A DNA stretch of 64,000 bases from an uncultured Eubacteriales bacterium (GTDB lineage: Bacteria > Bacillota > Clostridia > Lachnospirales > Lachnospiraceae): contig OMVQ01000121.1 in NCBI GenBank assembly GCA_900314555.1, positions 1-64,000 of the forward strand, read 5' to 3'. Positions 25,950-34,991 of this stretch are shown here, piece by piece. Position 1 is the stretch's first letter; every line of letters starts with the position of its first letter. The translations under genes were made by a program, and so were the position numbers. The notes beneath the pieces were generated by a model. The model searched no databases and had not been told where the DNA came from. It saw only the letters and a program-made list of their open reading frames with translations.

Positions 25950-26663
25950 TAGTTTATTATCCATAAAGTGTCTGTATTCTGTACCGTATTTAGAAAATGA
26001 TGTTCCTTTCATATCTAGTTCGGCAAGAATATCTGCAAGCCATACCGGAAAGCTGCTTGCTGTCTTAATCTCTATCAGAACTTGTCCGTCCTGTAACAAC
26101 TTATCTCCATAATCTCCGTCCTCTAATCTTAAGTCATCTCTTCGGGTTCTTATGTTCCTGTCAAATGTAATTCTTAAGTTTTCGTCATCTTTACCAAACA
26201 TTGCAACCCTGTCATATGCTAAGAAGAGTTTTGCAACCGGTTTATAGAACTCCATAAAGAATTTTAATTCTTTTAAGACCTGTACATTGAGATAATCACC
26301 CTCCGACGGCATAATTCCATCAAATAAGAAATCATATGCCTGATTGAGTTTTAAAAGTGTTCTCCTTTTATTGACTATTCCCTTATATTTCTTTTTGATT
26401 TCTAAAAATACAATGTCATTAAAATCCGGAACTCCATAACTTCTAAGCCTTAACTTCTCTTTATATACCGGCTTATCTATCGAAGTTCTGATTAAATCAT
26501 TATTCTCTGTATCAAAGTAAATGTTATTAATCGAATAGAATTTGCCATCTCTACAAAACTCGTCCATTTCCATATAAGGAATTATTTTATCAAGAAATTG
26601 TCCACAAACATCTTCGGTAATAAGATATTTTTTCTCAATCCTGTTAAATACTTCTATTGCCAT
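25929..26663 (-). CDS. VTC-domain (polyphosphate polymerase-like) protein
   Basis: 244 residues forming a single VTC domain: FNRIEKKYLIT at the start, YSINNIYFDTEN, EKLRLRSYG, VFLEIKKKYKGIVNKRR, VAKLFLAYDRVAMFG, and LIEIKTASSFPVWLADIL near the end. These supply the basic tunnel and acidic metal residues of the family. In eukaryotes the domain makes polyphosphate from ATP; bacterial members are assumed to be similar, but evidence is thin. It is the first gene of a two-gene unit with DUF4956. The last four codons and stop lie in the flank duplicated by repeat copy B, so the native C-terminus may have been slightly altered. Confidence 0.85.
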   Translation of the reverse strand: MAIEVFNRIEKKYLITEDVCGQFLDKIIPYMEMDEFCRDGKFYSINNIYFDTENNDLIRTSIDKPVYKEKLRLRSYGVPDFNDIVFLEIKKKYKGIVNKRRTLLKLNQAYDFLFDGIMPSEGDYLNVQVLKELKFFMEFYKPVAKLFLAYDRVAMFGKDDENLRITFDRNIRTRRDDLRLEDGDYGDKLLQDGQVLIEIKTASSFPVWLADILAELDMKGTSFSKYGTEYRHFMDNKLQKRGMV

Positions 26664-26704
26664 TTTGTTTTCAACTCCTTTCTTCAGATAATATATTTCA
26701 TATT

Positions 26705-28252
26705 CTATGCTTCAATATTATTATCATCAGCATTCACTTCTGAAGTTACAGGTAATTCAAACCAGAATGTACTTCCAACGCCCTCTTCACTTTCAACACC
26801 ATATTTCGCATTGTGAAGTTTAAGGATATTCTGTACAATTGATAAACCAAGTCCACTACCCATAATCGCACGTTTGTGTTCTTTATCGATTTTATAATAT
26901 CTGTCCCAGACATTTTCTAACTTATCTTTAGGTATTCCCTCGCCGCTATCAATAACCTGGATTCTTACATTGCCATTTTCAACTATCTGTTTTATTATGA
27001 CTTTCTTATCTTCTCCGGTATAATTAACCGCATTTCCAATTAAGTTATATATAACCTGATATATTTTAAATTCATCCGCTTCTACTAATACGTGTCTGTC
27101 ATATTTAAAGATAACTTTATATCCATATGGCTCAAGTAATTTAGAATGTCTTTCAATGGCTGCATTTATGCTTTCTGTTAAGTCATATTCTTTAGTCTCT
27201 AAGGTCGTAACTCCTGCCTGAATTTTTGACATATCAAGCAAATCATTTACAAGAAATGTGAGTCTCTTCGTCTCGTCAATAATTACCTGGACATTTTCAG
27301 GTGTATTCTCGCCCGGTAAATCTCTCATCACCTCTGAATATGCTGTTATCATCGTAAGTGGTGTTCTTAAATCGTGTGAGACATTTGCAAGTAATTCTTT
27401 CTGAAGCACATCACTTTTAGATAATTCTTTTGCCGTATGATTAAGAGTCTCTGAAAGCTCCGTAATCTCCTTATAATCTTTGCCGTCAAATTCCACATCA
27501 AAATTACCCTTTGCAAGTTCTTTGGCAGAATCATTTATCCGGATTATAGATTTTGAAACACGTTTAGAAATAATCAATGCAATGAGTAATGATAACAATA
27601 TCATTATTCCACTTATGTAAATAAGCTGGACTCTTAATGTGTGTACGGTTGCACCAACAGGTGTAATTACTGAATTTAAGAATACTACATATGTTTCGCC
27701 TGACTGTGTTTCAACTACTCTGACTTTAATAATACTTTCGCTTTCATTCTCATTTGGCATATTAGGTAACTTGTCATATTTATCAATATTTTCTATATCT
27801 GTAGGTCTTTCTTCATTATCATTGACATCCTGCTTTATTCCTCCCGCAGGCATCATATCAGGCTTTTCGAAGTTCTTTATCTTTTCTTCTAACTTGCCAC
27901 CATTTTCTACAGCACGCAGATAAATATTTTTCAAATCATTCTGGCGCATCTTATGTATAGTGCAACCTGTAGTAGTCTCTGCCGAACATATTGTATTGCC
28001 GTCAGCATCAGCAATTAACACGCAGATATCATATCTGTCTGCAATCGTATTTATGGCTGTTTCTAAATCTTCATCATTAATAACTGATAAGATATTATCT
28101 GTTGCATTCTTTAACTCTTTTTCTTTAATCCGCTTATAGAATTTATCTAAATAAACCGTTTGGAACAACCAGAGAAGTATCAGTAATATTCCTAAAAAGC
28201 TCAGCAGATAAATAAATATTTTCCATTTTATACTAATTTTTTCAGACTTCAA
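26705..28252 (-). CDS. Sensor histidine kinase
   Basis: About 515 residues. An N-terminal transmembrane helix (about 12-32) is followed by an extracytoplasmic sensor region of about 170 residues with a Pro/Asn/Asp/Glu-rich insert, then a second helix and a HAMP segment. HisKA follows with the phospho-acceptor in LLANVSHDLRTPLTMI, and then HATPase_c with NLIGNAVNYTG, DSGEGIP and GSGLGLSI. All catalytic boxes are intact. The start is uncertain: the reading frame overlaps the response regulator's stop, and only TTG codons (28264 or 28252) are available, with AGAGGAG just upstream. I prefer 28252. It is the partner of the regulator upstream; its signal is unknown. Confidence 0.88.
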   Translation of the reverse strand: MKSEKISIKWKIFIYLLSFLGILLILLWLFQTVYLDKFYKRIKEKELKNATDNILSVINDEDLETAINTIADRYDICVLIADADGNTICSAETTTGCTIHKMRQNDLKNIYLRAVENGGKLEEKIKNFEKPDMMPAGGIKQDVNDNEERPTDIENIDKYDKLPNMPNENESESIIKVRVVETQSGETYVVFLNSVITPVGATVHTLRVQLIYISGIMILLSLLIALIISKRVSKSIIRINDSAKELAKGNFDVEFDGKDYKEITELSETLNHTAKELSKSDVLQKELLANVSHDLRTPLTMITAYSEVMRDLPGENTPENVQVIIDETKRLTFLVNDLLDMSKIQAGVTTLETKEYDLTESINAAIERHSKLLEPYGYKVIFKYDRHVLVEADEFKIYQVIYNLIGNAVNYTGEDKKVIIKQIVENGNVRIQVIDSGEGIPKDKLENVWDRYYKIDKEHKRAIMGSGLGLSIVQNILKLHNAKYGVESEEGVGSTFWFELPVTSEVNADDNNIEA

Positions 28253-28919
28253 AACGATAACCAACTCCTCTTAATGTTACAAGAAATTTTCTGTATTCAC
28301 CTAAGCTGCTTCTTAATAACTTTATATGTGTATCTAAGGTTCTGTCATCTCCATAATAGTCATATCCCCAGACATCAGTGATTAGTTTCTCTCTTGTAAG
28401 GGCAATGCCTTTATTAGTTACCATATAGAATAATAAATCATATTCCTTTGGTGTCATATCTACTTTTTTACCATCAATTGTCACTATTCTTCCGGTAAAA
28501 TCAATATGTAGTCCCTCTGCATCAAAGGTTTTATGCTTCTCATTATTATCTCCTGCACTATGATGTCTTGAAATTACAGCTTTAACTCTCATCATAAGTT
28601 CTCTTGGCGAAAATGGTTTAACAACATAGTCATCTATTCCTAATTCAAAGCCATGTATCTTATCGTATTCTTCACCTCTGGCAGATAACATAATTATAGG
28701 AATGTCTTTAGACTCTCTTATCTTTCTGCAAGTTGAGAAACCGTCTAATTCAGGCATCATAATGTCTAGAATAATTAAATCAAAATCCTGTTTCTTACAT
28801 ACTTCAACAGCTTCTATTCCATTTGATACCTCTGTAATTTTATATCCTTCAAATTCGCCATATTTACGGATTATGGTTCTTATCTTCTCTTCATCATCTA
28901 CAACCAGTAAACTATACAT
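28242..28919 (-). CDS. OmpR/PhoB-family response regulator
   Basis: 225 residues. The receiver has VDDEEKIR, the phospho-acceptor Asp in LIILDIMMPELDG and the lysine in DYVVKPFSP. The winged-helix output domain ends with LTREKLITDVWGYDYYGDDRTLDTHIKLLRSSLG and GVGYRFEV. Its stop overlaps the start of the histidine kinase gene, the usual arrangement for a co-translated pair. Divergent from the CheY gene across a 255-base promoter region. Confidence 0.95.
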   Translation of the reverse strand: MYSLLVVDDEEKIRTIIRKYGEFEGYKITEVSNGIEAVEVCKKQDFDLIILDIMMPELDGFSTCRKIRESKDIPIIMLSARGEEYDKIHGFELGIDDYVVKPFSPRELMMRVKAVISRHHSAGDNNEKHKTFDAEGLHIDFTGRIVTIDGKKVDMTPKEYDLLFYMVTNKGIALTREKLITDVWGYDYYGDDRTLDTHIKLLRSSLGEYRKFLVTLRGVGYRFEV

Positions 28920-29097
28920 CTTTAACCTCCATTTCTATGATTATAAACAGATATCTGTAATACCTAAGTTATCCATCATATAACCTATATTTCACAAGTA
29001 TCTATGTGATAATCAGATAATACTAAGTCAATGTGACAGTTACGTGAATATAACTTTATGCTTTTCTGAATAAATTTTAATATATTTACTATTATTA

Positions 29098-29126
29098 TTG
29101 TATTTTTTTGCAAAATATTGTACAAT
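29098..29126 (+). promoter_or_regulatory. Predicted promoter of the cheY-cheX pair
   Basis: TTGTAT and TACAAT are separated by 17 bases, with a predicted start near 29133 and about 40 bases of leader ending in AAAGGAG before the ATG at 29175. Confidence 0.6.
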
Positions 29127-29174
29127 ATTAACATATTTCGAAGGAAATTATAATTCAGAAAGGAGTTTTAGTCA

Positions 29175-29555
29175 ATGAATATTAGCGAACTAAAGATTCT
29201 TGTATGTGATGATTCGATTTTAGCACGCAAGAAACTAAAAGACTGTATAATTTCACTCGGTTGTACAGAGGTATTTGAAGCAGCAGATGGTGAGGAGGCT
29301 ATAGCTCAATACGAAGTTAATAAACCTGATATTATATTTATGGATATCGTAATGCCTAAAAAAGATGGTATCGAAGCTTTAAAGGGTATTTTAGAAATAA
29401 ATCCTTCAGCAAAGGTTATTATGGCATCTTCTGTTGGTACACAGTCATATTTAAAAGATGCTATCAAGGCCGGTGCAACAGACTTTCTTCAGAAACCACT
29501 TGATCCTGAACAGGTTAAGAAGCTTATATCTACATATTGTGAAGGAGGGAACTAA
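29175..29555 (+). CDS. Stand-alone CheY-like response regulator
   Basis: 126 residues, receiver domain only. VCDDSILARKKL carries the acidic pair, DIIFMDIVMPKKDG the phospho-acceptor aspartate, MASSVGT the Thr/Ser position and FLQKPL the lysine. All conserved residues are present, so it should be phosphorylated. It is directly followed, without a gap, by the CheX-like gene (GGAGGG ribosome site overlapping its end), so the two are co-translated. There is no flagellar or chemotaxis operon in the window. Confidence 0.9.
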   Translation: MNISELKILVCDDSILARKKLKDCIISLGCTEVFEAADGEEAIAQYEVNKPDIIFMDIVMPKKDGIEALKGILEINPSAKVIMASSVGTQSYLKDAIKAGATDFLQKPLDPEQVKKLISTYCEGGN

Positions 29556-30437
29556 ATGTTTACACAATTTTTTGGAAATTACCTATTAAATCAGAAGTTA
29601 GTAACTCCTGAACAACTTGTTGATGCACTTCAAGAGAAGAAGAACACAAGAATGAAGCTTGGTGTGTTAGCTATCAACGCAGGATATATGACTGCAAGTC
29701 AGGTAGAACGTGTTCACGAATTGCAGAGTAAGATGGATAAACGTATTGGTGATATCGCTGTTGAACTCGGTTATATGACAGAGGACCAGGTTATGGAATT
29801 ATTACATGCCCAGCCACTTGGATACCTCTTACTTGGACAGGCATTAGTAGACAAAGGCTATATGAATAATGAAGCTTTTGAAAATGCTATTAATTCTTAC
29901 AAAGAGAAATATTCTTTAACAGATGAAGATATATCTTCTAATGAGAATTCAAAAGTAGATAATTTAATACTTTCATTATGTGATTTCAGTAAGACAAGCA
30001 ATCCTGCTTTATATCAGGAATTCGTTGCTTTATTAATGAATAACCTTATCAGATTTGTTGGTGATGATTTCACGCCATTACAGCCTGAATACAGTATTAA
30101 TTCTACTTCATTCAAGTCTACTTCCCAGGGAATCAACGGTGTATTTACAACAGATACAAAGATTTTCGCAGATGAGACAACATTTATTGAATTTGCAAGC
30201 AGATATTCAGGTGAGGAAATCAATGAATTAAATGAATATGTTGAAGCATCTGGTCAGGATTTCCTTAACTTACATAACGGATTATTCACTGTTAATGTTT
30301 CTAACAATCAGCAGATTGAATTAACATTAACTCCACCTACACCATTAACAGGATTAACACCTAATGATGTAGAACATTCATTAATTCTTCCATTCCAGTA
30401 TCCATTTGGAACAATAAGAATTTCAATCGGTTTATAA
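29556..30437 (+). CDS. CheX-like phosphatase domain protein with an N-terminal helical repeat region
   Basis: 293 residues. The N-terminal 130 residues contain two similar helical segments (LVTPEQLVDALQEKKNTRMKLG and YMTASQVERVHELQSKMDKRIG, then YMTEDQVMELL), resembling the N-terminal helical modules of GspE/MshE-type proteins. The C-terminal 150 residues look like CheX/CheC, with the phosphatase-type helix YVEASGQDFLNLHNGLF. CheX proteins dephosphorylate CheY-P; paired with the CheY gene just upstream, this is a sensible role here. The N-terminal module suggests docking to another partner. Assignment of the C-terminal half is moderate. Confidence 0.7.
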   Translation: MFTQFFGNYLLNQKLVTPEQLVDALQEKKNTRMKLGVLAINAGYMTASQVERVHELQSKMDKRIGDIAVELGYMTEDQVMELLHAQPLGYLLLGQALVDKGYMNNEAFENAINSYKEKYSLTDEDISSNENSKVDNLILSLCDFSKTSNPALYQEFVALLMNNLIRFVGDDFTPLQPEYSINSTSFKSTSQGINGVFTTDTKIFADETTFIEFASRYSGEEINELNEYVEASGQDFLNLHNGLFTVNVSNNQQIELTLTPPTPLTGLTPNDVEHSLILPFQYPFGTIRISIGL

Positions 30438-30448
30438 TATTATAGTAC

Positions 30449-30490
30449 AAAACGAGTTGATAAATATTCCATCTGTCAACTCGTTTTTTT
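30449..30490 (+). terminator. Terminator after the cheX-like gene
   Basis: AACGAGTTGA pairs with TCAACTCGTT followed by seven T on the plus strand. Confidence 0.9.
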
Positions 30491-30499
30491 ATAAACAAA

Positions 30500-30522
30500 A
30501 GCAGAGCTTTTATCGCCCTGCT
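30500..30522 (-). terminator. Terminator after thrC
   Basis: On the minus strand AGCAGGGC pairs with GCTCTGCT (one wobble), followed by TTTGTTT. It is back to back with the plus-strand terminator of the cheX-like gene. Confidence 0.75.
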
Positions 30523-30554
30523 TCTATTCATTTAAATTTAATATTTTAAATATA

Positions 30555-32042
30555 TTACATATTTAAGAATTTTTTAACTACGTCAGTCATTTCATCTACT
30601 TCACAAACTGTATCATGAAGAACTTTTGCATTTCTGATTTCTTCAATGGCATTTGGAACTTTAACATTTCCGATTTTGCTTAATTCATCAACTAATTCAA
30701 AATCACCCATTGAATCATACTTGCTGTCAATAGCATTCATAACACTTCTTGTAAACTTGAATGGGCTTGCTGTTGAAGCAATTACTAGTTTATTTGTGTC
30801 ATTTGTATCTTTTAAGTATTTTCTTGAAACAACTGCTGCTACTGCTGTATGTGTATCAATTACATATCCTGTCTTCTCATAGATATCTTTGATTACTTCT
30901 GCTGTCTCTTTCTCTGTTGCATAGTTACCATAGAAATCTTTAAGTTCAGCTTTCATCTCATCTGTAATATCATACTTACCTGTTGTTGTAAGAGATGTCA
31001 TTAATTCTTTATTCTTTGTTGCATCATTTCCGGCAATCTTGTAGATAAGTCTCTCAAGGTTACTTGAAATAAGAATATCCATTGATGGAGATGTTGTTAA
31101 TATGAATTCTCTGTTCTTATCATATGTTCCTGTTGTAAAGAAATCATATAATACTTTATTGTCATTTGATGCACATATTAACTTGTCAATTGGTAATCCC
31201 ATATTCTTAGCATAGTAAGCTGCAAGTATATTGCCAAAGTTACCTGTAGGAACTACAACATTAATCTTCTCGCCATCTGTTATCTCACCATTTGCAAGTA
31301 ATTTAGCATATGCATATACATAATATACTACCTGTGGAACAAGACGTCCGATATTAATTGAGTTAGCAGATGAGAACTGGAATCCTGCCTTGTCCATCTC
31401 TGCTTCTAATTCTTTATTACCAAATATAGCTTTAACACCACTCTGTGCCTGATCGAAGTTACCTTTGATTCCTACTACAAATGTATTATCACCTTTCTGT
31501 GTAACCATCTGTTTCTCCTGAATAGGGCTGACTCCTCCCTTTGGATAGAATACAACGATTCTTGTACCTGGTACATCTGCAAAACCTGCTAATGCAGCTT
31601 TTCCTGTATCACCTGAAGTAGCTGTAAGAATAACGATTTCATTCTTAACATTGTTCTTCTTAGCTGATGTAGTTAAAAGATGTGGTAATATTGATAAAGC
31701 CATATCCTTAAATGCAATTGTAGCACCATGGAATAACTCTAAGTAATATGCACCCTCTGCTTTAACCAAAGGAGCTATCTCTTCTGTATCAAACTTAGAA
31801 TCATATGCCTTATCTATACAGCTCTTTAATTCTTCCTCAGTAAAGTCTGTTAAAAACTCTTTCATTACTGCGTATGCTGTTTCTTTATATGACATCTTTG
31901 ATAATTCTTCTAATGAAACATTTAATTTAGGTAACTGTGTAGGAACAAATAATCCTCCATCGCTTGCAAGACCTTTTAATATCGCCTGTGAAGCTGTTAC
32001 TGTTTCATTCTCACTTCTTGTACTTTTATACAATATTTCCAT
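30555..32042 (-). CDS. thrC: Threonine synthase
   Basis: 495 residues, the longer class of the enzyme found in Proteobacteria, yeast and many Clostridia. It converts O-phosphohomoserine to threonine with PLP. The PLP lysine lies in LFHGATIAFKDMALS, the phosphate cup is ATSGDTGKAAL, and the N-terminus has SDGGLFVP. It is monocistronic, downstream of asd in the pathway but not linked to homoserine genes in this window. No leader peptide or T-box is visible upstream in the 75-base gap. Confidence 0.96.
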   Translation of the reverse strand: MEILYKSTRSENETVTASQAILKGLASDGGLFVPTQLPKLNVSLEELSKMSYKETAYAVMKEFLTDFTEEELKSCIDKAYDSKFDTEEIAPLVKAEGAYYLELFHGATIAFKDMALSILPHLLTTSAKKNNVKNEIVILTATSGDTGKAALAGFADVPGTRIVVFYPKGGVSPIQEKQMVTQKGDNTFVVGIKGNFDQAQSGVKAIFGNKELEAEMDKAGFQFSSANSINIGRLVPQVVYYVYAYAKLLANGEITDGEKINVVVPTGNFGNILAAYYAKNMGLPIDKLICASNDNKVLYDFFTTGTYDKNREFILTTSPSMDILISSNLERLIYKIAGNDATKNKELMTSLTTTGKYDITDEMKAELKDFYGNYATEKETAEVIKDIYEKTGYVIDTHTAVAAVVSRKYLKDTNDTNKLVIASTASPFKFTRSVMNAIDSKYDSMGDFELVDELSKIGNVKVPNAIEEIRNAKVLHDTVCEVDEMTDVVKKFLNM

Positions 32043-32117
32043 GGTATCCCTCTTTCTGTATAATCTTTTTCAAAGAATTATATCATATGTGCCTTCAATA
32101 AACAAGTAATATTCCAC

Positions 32118-33110
32118 TTAATATGTGTAGAAATAATGGTCTCCATGCACAAATAACAATGTTAGTGAAGTATTAAACCAGCTTCTTGATGATGTTTTCA
32201 TTGTGAAAAACAGCGCTCCCTGAGAATAATCTTCTCCATTAATCGCTCTGTCTACACAATTAATTGTGGTCTCTGATGGTGTAACATCATAGATTCTTTC
32301 ATTCTTAACCGGCTCAAACTGATATGTTCTTCCATTATTTTGGAATATAACTGATTTAACGGTTGATGGAAATTTTCCACTTTTAACTCTGTTAAATATA
32401 ACGTTAGCCACCATTATTCTTCCGATTTCATCCTGATCCCCTGCCTCAGCTTCAACTATTCTGATAAGCCAGTAGTAATCCGAATCTGAAAGTTCAATAT
32501 CAATCGGAGTGTTTATAACCTGTTCGACTGTCTCAGGTTCTGCCGCTGTGGTTGCCTCTGTCTGTGGCTCGGTCTGTGTTTCTGTTACATTTTCTGTTAC
32601 AGTTGTTTCTTCTACCGCCTCTGTCTGTGCTTCCGTTTTATTTTCAGCTTCAGTCTGATTATCAGTTTCTGAATTCTTTGTAGTCTCATTTGAAGATTCC
32701 TGCTGCTCTCCCAGTAACTCTGTACTTACCGGCACAATTGATGCTGACGGTAATTTTTCAAACTTTTTATCGCCTTTATTAACTATCTGTGAAATACGAT
32801 TATAAGCTAAAAGCTCTTTACTATTTTCGTCTTCACCTGTATTTCCGTAGCTAAATAATAAATTCTGTACCACTGCATTAGCATCTGTATCATCATCTTC
32901 AGTATCTGACTCGGATAACGTTGACACTTTACTTTCAGCATTTCCCATCGTCTTGTTTTTTCCTGAACCACCAAAGTCCTTTGCAGAAAGGCATATAACA
33001 GACACAAGCATTATGCCTGATACTATTACCATACATGTTCTGTATGTTTTCTTCTGTATGTTTTTGATAAATCCAAAAAATTTCTGAAATAACGAGCAAA
33101 TATTAAGCAT
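32118..33110 (-). CDS. Membrane-anchored SleB-type cell wall hydrolase
   Basis: 330 residues. A basic N-terminus and one transmembrane helix (about 25-45) are followed by about 160 residues of low complexity rich in Thr, Glu and Asn (TEAQTEAVEETTVTENVTE), a flexible wall-spanning linker. The C-terminal 120 residues are a Hydrolase_2 (SleB) domain, with LIRIVEAEAGDQDEIGRIMVANVIFNRV carrying the catalytic glutamate, and FEPVKNERIYDVTPSE later. SleB-type enzymes are lytic transglycosylases acting on cortex or cell-wall glycan. The long linker suggests a vegetative role rather than the spore enzyme. Confidence 0.88.
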   Translation of the reverse strand: MLNICSLFQKFFGFIKNIQKKTYRTCMVIVSGIMLVSVICLSAKDFGGSGKNKTMGNAESKVSTLSESDTEDDDTDANAVVQNLLFSYGNTGEDENSKELLAYNRISQIVNKGDKKFEKLPSASIVPVSTELLGEQQESSNETTKNSETDNQTEAENKTEAQTEAVEETTVTENVTETQTEPQTEATTAAEPETVEQVINTPIDIELSDSDYYWLIRIVEAEAGDQDEIGRIMVANVIFNRVKSGKFPSTVKSVIFQNNGRTYQFEPVKNERIYDVTPSETTINCVDRAINGEDYSQGALFFTMKTSSRSWFNTSLTLLFVHGDHYFYTY

Positions 33111-33428
33111 TGTTACGCCTCTTTTCTCTTTTTTTGCGAACTGCGTCGCTAAAACATAGGTGTCATTATATTTTTGACTTGCAAAACTGTCAATACAAAT
33201 CTAACACTTTTGGGACAATGACTGATTTTATTTTGGCATTTTTTGTAAATAACAGTTATTTATGCACAAATATTTTAAATATAATGCACTATTTTTATTA
33301 ATATTGCACAGTTATATTTTGTCCCACTATATTAATATTTATTAATTATTTTTTACGAATTATTACAAAAATATTTCACATTTAATATTATGTAAACTAT
33401 TACTGTGATTTATACATTATTTTATATT

Positions 33429-33456
33429 TTGTCTTTCATCATAGATATGATATAAT
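33429..33456 (+). promoter_or_regulatory. Predicted promoter of the AP2-like gene
   Basis: TTGTCT and TATAAT are separated by 16 bases, with a predicted start near 33463. The rest of the 33111-33518 gap is very AT-rich divergent upstream sequence in which I see no other gene. Confidence 0.55.
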
Positions 33457-33518
33457 ATTATTAAATATTTTAAGACGTAAATGTATGCGGCATATGTGCC
33501 TGCGGAATGGAGATTAGT

Positions 33519-34316
33519 ATGAACCTGAAAAAAGGTGTATATATTGCCCATAAGAAAGACGGAACAATTTATTACCGTTCATCACTTACATATCAGAATA
33601 AACACATAAGTCTTGGCAGTTTTCCTACGGAAGATGAGGCGCATTTATGTTATCTTGAAGCCTTAAATCTGCTTAATTCGACTTTATCTGTTTCTGACTA
33701 TATTAATATAGAAGAAACTCATACAATTTCTTTCGAAAAATGGGTTTGTCTGGTGAATTTTCGCGATAATAAGTTATATTTTAAAACACCAATCTATCTT
33801 ATGAGTAAATACTTCATCTATTATTATGACATAAATACAGAATATAAGTTTGATGTAGATGATTTATTCTATTATTCGACACACAAGATAATGAAGCGTA
33901 ATGGTCATCTGTTTGTAGCTGATTTCGGTATGCAGGTCAATATTTTATCGAGATATGGTATCAAGAATTATGCAGTTGCCGGCAAGGATTATATCTTCCT
34001 TAACGATGACCCTACTGACTTCCGTTATAAGAATATTAAGATAATTAACAGATATAATGGTGTTACAATGACTATGAAAAATGGTATGCCACTATATATT
34101 GCAAAAGTGCATATTAATGGTGACTATATTATAGGTAAATATAAGACTGAACACGAGGCAGCTATTGCATATAATAAAGTATGCCATCTTCTTAAAGATG
34201 CCGGAATAATTAATACATATCAGACCAATTACATTGAAGCACTGTCGCCTATACAATATGCTTCCATTCATTCAACCATCAAAATATCCAAAAAAATAAG
34301 AGCATTGTTAAATTGA
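33519..34316 (+). CDS. AP2-like DNA-binding protein with a degenerate HNH-like centre
   Basis: 265 residues from the ATG at 33519; the in-frame ATG at 33507 is part of the ribosome site GGAATGGAG. Residues 5-50 (GVYIAHKKDGTIYYRSSLTY, then ISLGSFPTEDEAHLCYLEAL) follow the AP2 pattern of three strands and a helix, and residues 195-240 (YIAKVHINGDYIIGKYKTEH, then EAAIAYNKVCHLL) repeat it. Between them, YIFLNDDPTDFRYKNIKIIN resembles the DHINGDPLDNRxxNLRI core of HNH-AP2 homing endonucleases, but the HNH histidines are missing. I infer a DNA-binding protein derived from such an endonuclease. It is single, with its own promoter and terminator. Confidence 0.7.
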   Translation: MNLKKGVYIAHKKDGTIYYRSSLTYQNKHISLGSFPTEDEAHLCYLEALNLLNSTLSVSDYINIEETHTISFEKWVCLVNFRDNKLYFKTPIYLMSKYFIYYYDINTEYKFDVDDLFYYSTHKIMKRNGHLFVADFGMQVNILSRYGIKNYAVAGKDYIFLNDDPTDFRYKNIKIINRYNGVTMTMKNGMPLYIAKVHINGDYIIGKYKTEHEAAIAYNKVCHLLKDAGIINTYQTNYIEALSPIQYASIHSTIKISKKIRALLN

Positions 34317-34386
34317 TATCTATTTATACAGATTAATTACTGGTTTAATACCTGTAAATATCCACTAAATATCATACAATGCTCTT
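34298..34386 (+). terminator. Probable terminator overlapping the end of the AP2-like gene
   Basis: AAGAGCATTGT (inside the last codons) pairs with ACAATGCTCTT at 34376-34386, followed by GTTTTTA. The loop of about 67 bases itself contains smaller pairings. Confidence 0.55.
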
Positions 34387-34484
34387 GTTTTTATACTATT
34401 CATATATTCTTATATTACCCGATAAGTAATTATCATATAACTATAATAACACAATATCTATCAGGTATATAGTTAAAGGCCATA

Positions 34485-34970
34485 TTATCTATTGTTTATA
34501 TAATTAATTAAGCCCTCTGCTTTAATAATCTTTTGCATAAATTCAGGGAATGCCTGTCCCTGATATTCTTCATTCTTAGTCTTATTGATTATCTTACCAC
34601 TATCGAAATCTATCTCAACTTCATCGCCTTCATCGATACCTTTAGCAGCTTCAGGACATTCAATAATAGGAAGTCCGATATTAATTGCATTTCTATAGAA
34701 TATTCTTGCAAATGTTTCAGCAATTACACAGCTTACTCCTGATGCCTTGATTGCTATAGGTGCATGTTCCCTTGAAGAACCACAACCAAAGTTCTTGTTA
34801 GCTACAATGATATCACCTTTGTTTACTTTTTTAGCAAAATCAACATCTATATCTTCCATACAGTGTTTTGCGAGTTCTGCAGGATCAGGAACATTCAGAT
34901 ATCTTGCAGGAATAATTACGTCTGTATCAACATTGTCACCAAATTTATGTACTTTACCAATTGCTTTCAT
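34485..34970 (-). CDS. leuD: 3-isopropylmalate dehydratase small subunit
   Basis: 161 residues, the short archaeal/Clostridial type. With LeuC it isomerises 2-isopropylmalate to 3-isopropylmalate in leucine synthesis. [14 protein letters not shown] at the start and [17 protein letters not shown] are the substrate-recognition motifs. It follows leuC by 21 bases. No leuA or leuB is present in the window. Confidence 0.95.
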   Translation of the reverse strand: MKAIGKVHKFGDNVDTDVIIPARYLNVPDPAELAKHCMEDIDVDFAKKVNKGDIIVANKNFGCGSSREHAPIAIKASGVSCVIAETFARIFYRNAINIGLPIIECPEAAKGIDEGDEVEIDFDSGKIINKTKNEEYQGQAFPEFMQKIIKAEGLINYINNR

Positions 34971-34991
34971 ATAAATACCTTGCCTTTCTCT

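Noticed and set aside
32530..32680. Repetitive Thr/Glu-coding stretch in the SleB-like gene
   Set aside because: It is an in-frame low-complexity linker of a secreted wall enzyme, not an independent repeat element.
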